This document shows positions 58,495 through 64,000 of a stretch of DNA of 64,000 nucleotides, one piece after another. The position numbers were made by a program, and so were the translations under genes. Position 1 is the stretch's first letter. Each line of letters opens with the position of its first letter. The stretch spans positions 7,564,001 through 7,628,000 of the forward strand of contig NC_062248.1 in assembly GCF_905475465.1 (NCBI RefSeq), given 5' to 3'. Source of the stretch: Pieris napi (lineage: Eukaryota > Arthropoda > Insecta > Lepidoptera > Pieridae). Under the pieces are notes generated by a model. That model was not told where the DNA came from. It saw only the letters and a list, made by a program, of their open reading frames with translations, and did no database searches.

Positions 58495-61400
58495 GGCTGC
58501 GCCTGATTTGTGTTCTTTCAGGTCAGCATCCATAACACTCTTAAAAGAGCTCCAGCACTAAGGCTGTGTCAGGGACTGCGCCTGATTTGTGTTCTTTCAG
58601 GTTTGCACCCATAACACTCTCAAAAGAGCTCCAGCACTAAGGCTGTGTCAGGGACTGCGCCTGATTTGTGGTCTTTCAGGTCAGCATCCATAACACTCTT
58701 AAAAGAGCTCCAGCACTAAGGCTGTGTCAGGGTCTGCGCCTGATTTGTGTTCTTTCAGGTCAGCATCCATAACACTCTTAAAAGAGCTCCAGCACTAAGG
58801 CTGTGTCAGGGACTGCGCCTGATTTGTGTTCTTTCAGGTCAGCATCCATAACACTCTCAAAAGAGCTCCAGCACTAAGGCTGTGTCAGGGACTGCGCCTG
58901 ATTTGTGTTCTTTCAGGTCAGCATCCATAACACTCTTAAAAGAGCTCCAGCACTAAGGCTGTGTCAGGGACTGCGCCTGATTTGTGTTCTTTCAGGTTTG
59001 CACCCATAACACTCTCAAAAGAGCTCCAGCACTAAGGCTGTGTCAGGGACTGCGCCTGATTTGTGGTCTTTCAGGTCAGCATCCATAACACTCTTAAAAG
59101 AGCTCCAGCACTAAGGCTGTGTCAGGGTCTGCGCCTGATTTGTGTTCTTTCAGGTCAGCATCCATAACACTCTTAAAAGAGCTCCAGCACTAAGGCTGTG
59201 TCAGGGACTGCGCCTGATTTGTGGTCTTTCAGGTCAGCATCCATAACACTCTTAAAAGAGCTCCAGCACTAAGGCTGTGTCAGGGACTGCGCCTGATTTG
59301 TGTTCTTTTAACACATCTTTCAGGTTTGCACCCATAACACTCTCAAAAGAGCTCCAGCACTAAGGCTGTGTCAGGGACTGCGCCTGATTTGTGGTCTTTC
59401 AGGTCAGCATCCATAACACTCTTAAAAGAGCTCCAGCACTAAGGCTGTGTCAGGGTCTGCGCCTGATTTGTGTTCTTTCAGGTCAGCATCCATAACACTC
59501 TTAAAAGAGCTCCAGCACTAAGGCTGTGTCAGGGACTGCGCCTGATTTGTGGTCTTTCAGGTCAGCATCCATAACACTCTTAAAAGAGCTCCAGCAATAA
59601 GGCTGTGTCAGGGTCTGCGCCTGATTTGTGTTCTTTTAGGTCAGCATCCATAACACTCTTAAAAGAGCTCCAGCACTAAGGCTGTGTCAGGGACTGCGCC
59701 TGATTTGTGTTCTTTCAGGTTTGCACCCATAACACTCTTAAAAGAGCTCCAGCACTAAGGGTGTGTCAGGGACTGCGCCTGATTTGTGTTCTTTCAGGTC
59801 AGCATCCATAACACTCTTAAAAGAGCTCCAGCACTAAGGCTGTGTCAGGGTCTGCGCCTGATTTGTGTTCTTTCAGGTCAGCATCCATAACACTCTTAAA
59901 AGAGCTCCAGCACTAAGGCTGTGTCAGGGTCTGCGCCTGATTTGCGTTCTTTCAGGTCAGCATCCATAACACTCTTAAAAGAGCTCCAGCACTAAGGCTG
60001 TGTCAGGGACTGCGCCTGATTTGTGTTCTTTCAACACATCTTTCAGGTTTGCACCCATAACACTCTCAAAAGAGCTCCAGCACTAAGGCTGTGTCAGGGA
60101 CTGCGCCTGATTTGTGTTCTTTAAGGTTTGCACCCATAACACTCTCAAAAGAGCTCCAGCACTAAGGCTGTGTCAGGGACTGCGCCTGATTTGTGGTCTT
60201 TCAGGTCAGCATCCATAACACTCTTAAAAGAGCTCCAGCACTAAGGCTGTGTCAGGGACTGCGCCTGATTTGTGTTCTTTCAGGTCAGCATCCATAACAC
60301 TCTCAAAAGAGCTCCAGCACTAAGGCTGTGTCAGGGACTGCGCCTGATTTGTGTTCTTTTAACACATCTTTCAGGTTTGCACCCATAACACTCTCAAAAG
60401 AGCTCCAGCACTAAGGCTGTGTCAGGGACTGCGCCTGATTTGTGTTCTTTCAACACATCTTTCAGGTTTGCACCCATAACACTCTCAAAAGAGCTCCAGC
60501 ACTAAGGCTGTGTCAGGGACTGCGCCTGATTTGTGGTCTTTCAGGTCAGCATCCATAACACTCTTAAAAGAGCTCCAGCACTAAGGCTGTGTCAGGGACT
60601 GCGCCTGATTTGTGTTCTTTCAGGTTTGCACCCATAACACTCTCAAAAGAGCTCCAGCACTAAGGCTGTGTCAGGGACTGCGCCTGATTTGTGTTCTTTC
60701 AACACATCTTTCAGGTTTGCACCCATAACACTCTCAAAAGAGCTCCAGCACTAAGGCTGTGTCAGGGACTGCGCCTGATTTGTGGTCTTTCAGGTCAGCA
60801 TCCATAACACTCTTAAAAGAGCTCCAGCACTAAGGCTGTGTCAGGGACTGCGCCTGATTTGTGTTCTTTCAGGTTTGCACCCATAACACTCTCAAAAGAG
60901 CTCCAGCACTAAGGCTGTGTCAGGGACTGCGCCTGATTTGTGGTCTTTCAGGTCAGCATCCATAACACTCTTAAAAGAGCTCCAGCACTAAGGCTGTGTC
61001 AGGGTCTGCGCCTGATTTGTGTTCTTTCAGGTCAGCATCCATAACACTCTTAAAAGAGCTCCAGCACTAAGGCTGTGTCAGGGACTGCGCCTGATTTGTG
61101 TTCTTTCAGGTCAGCATCCATAACACTCTCAAAAGAGCTCCAGCACTAAGGCTGTGTCAGGGACTGCGCCTGATTTGTGTTCTTTTAACACATCTTTCAG
61201 GTTTGCACCCATAACACTCTCAAAAGAGCTCCAGCACTAAGGCTGTGTCAGGGACTGCGCCTGATTTGTGGTCTTTCAGGTCAGCATCCATAACACTCTT
61301 AAAAGAGCTCCAGCACTAAGGCTGTGTCAGGGTCTGCGCCTGATTTGTGTTCTTTCAGGTCAGCATCCATAACCCTCTTAAAAGAGCTCCAGCACTAAGG

Positions 61401-61889
61401 CTGTGTCAGGGTCTGCGCCTGATTTGTGTTCTTTCAGGTCAGCATCCATAACACTCTTAAAAGAGCTCCAGCACTAAGGCTGTGTCAGGGACTGCGCCTG
61501 ATTTGTGTTCTTTCAGGTCAGCATCCATAACACTCTCAAAAGAGCTCCAGCACTAAGGCTGTGTCAGGGACTGCGCCTGATTTGTGTTCTTTCAGGTCAG
61601 CATCCATAACACTCTTAAAAGAGCTCCAGCACTAAGGCTGTGTCAGGGACTGCGCCTGATTTGTGTTCTTTCAGGTTTGCACCCATAACACTCTCAAAAG
61701 AGCTCCAGCACTAAGGCTGTGTCAGGGACTGCGCCTGATTTGTGTTCTTTCAACACATCTTTCAGGTTTGCACCCATAACACTCTCAAAAGAGCTCCAGC
61801 ACTAAGGCTGTGTCAGGGACTGCGCCTGATTTGTGTTCTTTCAGGTCAGCATCCATAACACTCTTAAAAGAGCTCCAGCACTAAGGCTG

Positions 61890-62950
61890 TGTCAGGGGCT
61901 GCGCCTGATTTGTGTTCTTTCAGGTCAGCATCCATAACACTCTTAAAAGAGCTCCAGCACTAAGGCTGTGTCAGGGACTGCGCCTGATTTGTGTTCTTTC
62001 AGGTTTGCACCCATAACACTCTCAAAAGAGCTCCAGCACTAAGGCTGTGTCAGGGACTGCGCCTGATTTGTGGTCTTTCAGGTCAGCATCCATAACACTC
62101 TTAAAAGAGCTCCAGCACTAAGGCTGTGTCAGGAACTGCGCCTGATTTGTGTTCTTTCAGGTTTGCACCCATAACACTCTCAAAAGAGCTCCAGCACTAA
62201 GGCTGTGTCAGGGACTGCGCCTGATTTGTGTTCTTTCAACACATCTTTCAGGTTTGCACCCATAACACTCTCAAAAGAGCTCCAGCACTAAGGCTGTGTC
62301 AGGGACTGCGCCTGATTTGTGTTCTTTCAGGTCAGCATCCATAACACTCTTAAAAGAGCTCCAGCACTAAGGCTGTGTCAGGGGCTGCGCCTGATTTGTG
62401 TTCTTTCAGGTCAGCATCCATAACACTCTTAAAAGAGCTCCAGCACTAAGGCTGTGTCAGGGACTGCGCCTGATTTGTGTTCTTTCAGGTTTGCACCCAT
62501 AACACTCTCAAAAGAGCTCCAGCACTAAGGCTGTGTCAGGGACTGCGCCTGATTTGTGGTCTTTCAGGTCAGCATCCATAACACTCTTAAAAGAGCTCCA
62601 GCACTAAGGCTGTGTCAGGAACTGCGCCTGATTTGTGTTCTTTCAGGTTTGCACCCATAACACTCTCAAAAGAGCTCCAGCACTAAGGCTGTGTCAGGGA
62701 CTGCGCCTGATTTGTGTTCTTTCAACACATCTTTCAGGTTTGCACCCATAACACTCTCAAAAGAGCTCCAGCCTTAAGGCTGTGTCAGGGACTGCGCCTG
62801 ATTTGTGTTCTTTCAGGTCAGCATCCATAACACTCTTAAAAGAGCTCCAGCACTAAGGCTGTGTCAGGGGCTGCGCCTGATTTGTGTTCTTTCAGGTCAG
62901 CATCCATAACACTCTTAAAAGAGCTCCAGCACTAAGGCTGTGTCAGGGAC
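61890..62950 (+). repeat. 486 bp six-unit higher-order repeat
   Basis: The variant GGGGCTGCGCCTGA recurs with GGCTGC at 61897, 62383 and 62869, intervals of exactly 486 bp (five 79 bp units and one 91 bp unit). The private AGGAACTGCGCC occurs at 62131 and 62617, also 486 bp apart. The class C unit near 62772 has CCAGCCTTAAGG, unique to one copy. This is the tightest clear higher-order period in the window. Confidence 0.88.
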
Positions 62951-64000
62951 TGCGCCTGATTTGTGTTCTTTCAGGTTTGCACCCATAACACTCTCAAAAG
63001 AGCTCCAGCACTAAGGCTGTGTCAGGGACTGCGCCTGATTTGTGTTCTTTCAACACATCTTTCAGGTTTGCACCCATAACACTCTCAAAAGAGCTCCAGC
63101 ACTAAGGCTGTGTCAGGGACTGCGCCTGATTTGTGTTCTTTCAGGTCAGTATCCATAACACTCTTAAAAGAGCTCCAGCACTAAGGCTGTGTCAGGGACT
63201 GCGCCTGATTTGTGTTCTTTCAGGTTTGCACCCATAACACTCTCAAAAGAGCTCCAGCACTAAGGCTGTGTCAGGGACTGCGCCTGATTTGTGTTCTTTC
63301 AACACATCTTTCAGGTTTGCACCCATAACACTCTCAAAAGAGCTCCAGCACTAAGGCTGTGTCAGGGACTGCGCCTGATTTGTGGTCTTTCAGGTCAGCA
63401 TCCATAACACTCTTAAAAGAGCTCCAGCACTAAGGCTGTGTCAGGGACTGCGCCTGATTTGTGTTCTTTCAGGTTTGCACCCATAACACTCTCAAAAGAG
63501 CTCCAGCACTAAGGCTGTGTCAGGGACTGCGCCTGATTTGTGGTCTTTCAGGTCAGCATCCATAACACTCTTAAAAGAGCTCCAGCACTAAGGCTGTGTC
63601 AGGGTCTGCGCCTGATTTGTGTTCTTTCAGGTCAGCATCCATAACACTCTTAAAAGAGCTCCAGCACTAAGGCTGTGTCAGGGACTGCGCCTGATTTGTG
63701 TTCTTTCAGGTCAGCATCCATAACACTCTCAAAAGAGCTCCAGCACTAAGGCTGTGTCAGGGACTGCGCCTGATTTGTGTTCTTTTAACACATCTTTCAG
63801 GTTTGCACCCATAACACTCTCAAAAGAGCTCCAGCACTAAGGCTGTGTCAGGGACTGCGCCTGATTTGTGGTCTTTCAGGTCAGCATCCATAACACTCTT
63901 AAAAGAGCTCCAGCACTAAGGCTGTGTCAGGGTCTGCGCCTGATTTGTGTTCTTTCAGGTCAGCATCCATAACCCTCTTAAAAGAGCTCCAGCACTAAGG

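Larger units (their letters stand above)
1..64000 (+). repeat. Satellite array, 79/90/91 bp monomers, whole window
   Basis: The sequence is a continuous head-to-tail array. The motif AAAAGAGCTCCAGCACTAAG recurs every 79, 90 or 91 bp from the first to the last line, for example with GCTCC at 166, 245, 336, 415, 494, 573, 652 and 743. All copies are in one orientation; I saw no inverted block, no interrupting element and no stretch of unique sequence. Both ends of the window fall inside units, so the true array is longer. Units differ from their class consensus at only a few positions. The GAGCTC core means a SacI site in almost every unit. Each A, B or C unit carries one regular CpG, in TGCGCC; class D instead has CpGs in GACGGG and CCCGTAAC. 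No CENP-B-box-like 17-mer was noticed. Being satellite DNA is read directly from the sequence; a pericentromeric, centromeric or subtelomeric location would be inference only. Confidence 0.98.
48400..64000 (+). repeat. Domain V: short-period higher-order repeats
   Basis: A, B and C units only. Shorter higher-order periods appear here: 316 bp (GGGACTGAGCC at 49081 and 49397), a 20-unit block of 1616 to 1628 bp (GGGGCTGCGCCTGA with GGCTGC at 55251, 56879 and 58495), a six-unit 486 bp block near 61.9 to 62.9 kb, and a 2600 bp offset linking 60.6 to 61.4 kb with 63.2 to 64.0 kb (AACCC at 61371 and 63971). A class C unit with TTTGCAACCATAAC is doubled at about 50735 and 50826. The array continues past the end of the window. 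Confidence 0.82.

Noticed and set aside
1..64000. CRISPR array
   Set aside because: Repeat units are contiguous, with no unique spacers between short direct repeats. The differences between units are a few recurrent point variants, and no cas genes are present.
1..64000. Protein-coding tandem-repeat gene
   Set aside because: The 79 and 91 bp units are not multiples of three, and stops (CTAAGG, CATAAC, TTAAAAG, CCTGATTT) fall in the frames of each unit. So no long frame exists.
1..64000. Transposable element or rDNA spacer origin
   Set aside because: No terminal repeats, target duplications, transposase or reverse transcriptase frames, tRNA-like promoter boxes or rRNA segments were seen. An origin from a fragment of such an element cannot be excluded, but nothing supports it.
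1..64000. Centromere-specific protein box (CENP-B type)
   Set aside because: No 17-mer resembling the TTCG...CGGGA consensus was found in the monomer classes. The GACGGGG of class D is only a partial resemblance to the end of that motif.

Overview
The whole 64 kb window is one uninterrupted head-to-tail tandem array of a short satellite monomer. All units lie in the same orientation. I found no protein-coding gene, RNA gene, transposon, CRISPR array or unique flanking sequence, and the array runs off both ends of the window. The pattern (hundreds of near-identical ~80 bp units, nested higher-order repeats of 0.5 to 6 kb, no genes) is what eukaryotic satellite or heterochromatic DNA looks like, probably from a large animal genome. 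Nothing in the sequence fixes the species, and I do not recognise the monomer as a named satellite family.

Four monomer classes make up the array, counted from the GAGCTC core. Class A is 79 bp and carries GTCAGCATCC, usually followed by CTCTTAAAAG. Class B is 79 bp with GTTTGCACCC and usually CTCTCAAAAG. Class C is 91 bp: class B plus 12 bp (AACACATCTTTC) in the pyrimidine-rich tract. Class D is 90 bp: it has GACGGGGCTTCCCC in place of GTGTCAGGGACTGCGCC, GTAGGCACCCGTAAC, and the 12 bp. About 780 units fit in the window (estimate from length). The C and D units carry a 7 bp direct repeat (TCTTTCA) around the 12 bp, so the 79 bp classes are most simply read as deletion derivatives of a ~91 bp ancestor.

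Layout. Domain I (1 to ~12.4 kb): A/B/C units broken by D clusters, with repeat offsets of 2162, 2185, 5446 and 10335 bp and a tandem 814 bp ten-unit repeat. Domain II (~12.4 to 29.6 kb): no D units; long duplicated blocks at offsets of 3589, 9972, 2782, 12845 and 1566 bp, some tagged by a 72 bp truncated monomer. Domain III (~29.6 to 40.3 kb): D units return, in a clear 5425 bp higher-order repeat made of 2480 and 2945 bp sub-blocks. Domain IV (~40.3 to 48.4 kb): A-rich, with offsets of 2485 and 5966 bp and a run of four near-identical monomers. Domain V (~48.4 to 64 kb): short higher-order repeats (316, 486, 1616 to 1628, 2600 bp) and no D units. Nearly all duplicated blocks differ by point changes or by gain or loss of exactly one 79 or 91 bp unit, the signature of unequal exchange in register with the monomer.

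The few short open frames (up to 73 codons) are by-products of the repeat. I see no gene system here. What deserves attention is the layered repeat structure, a conserved dyad in every monomer class, and splice-acceptor-like sequence in every unit.
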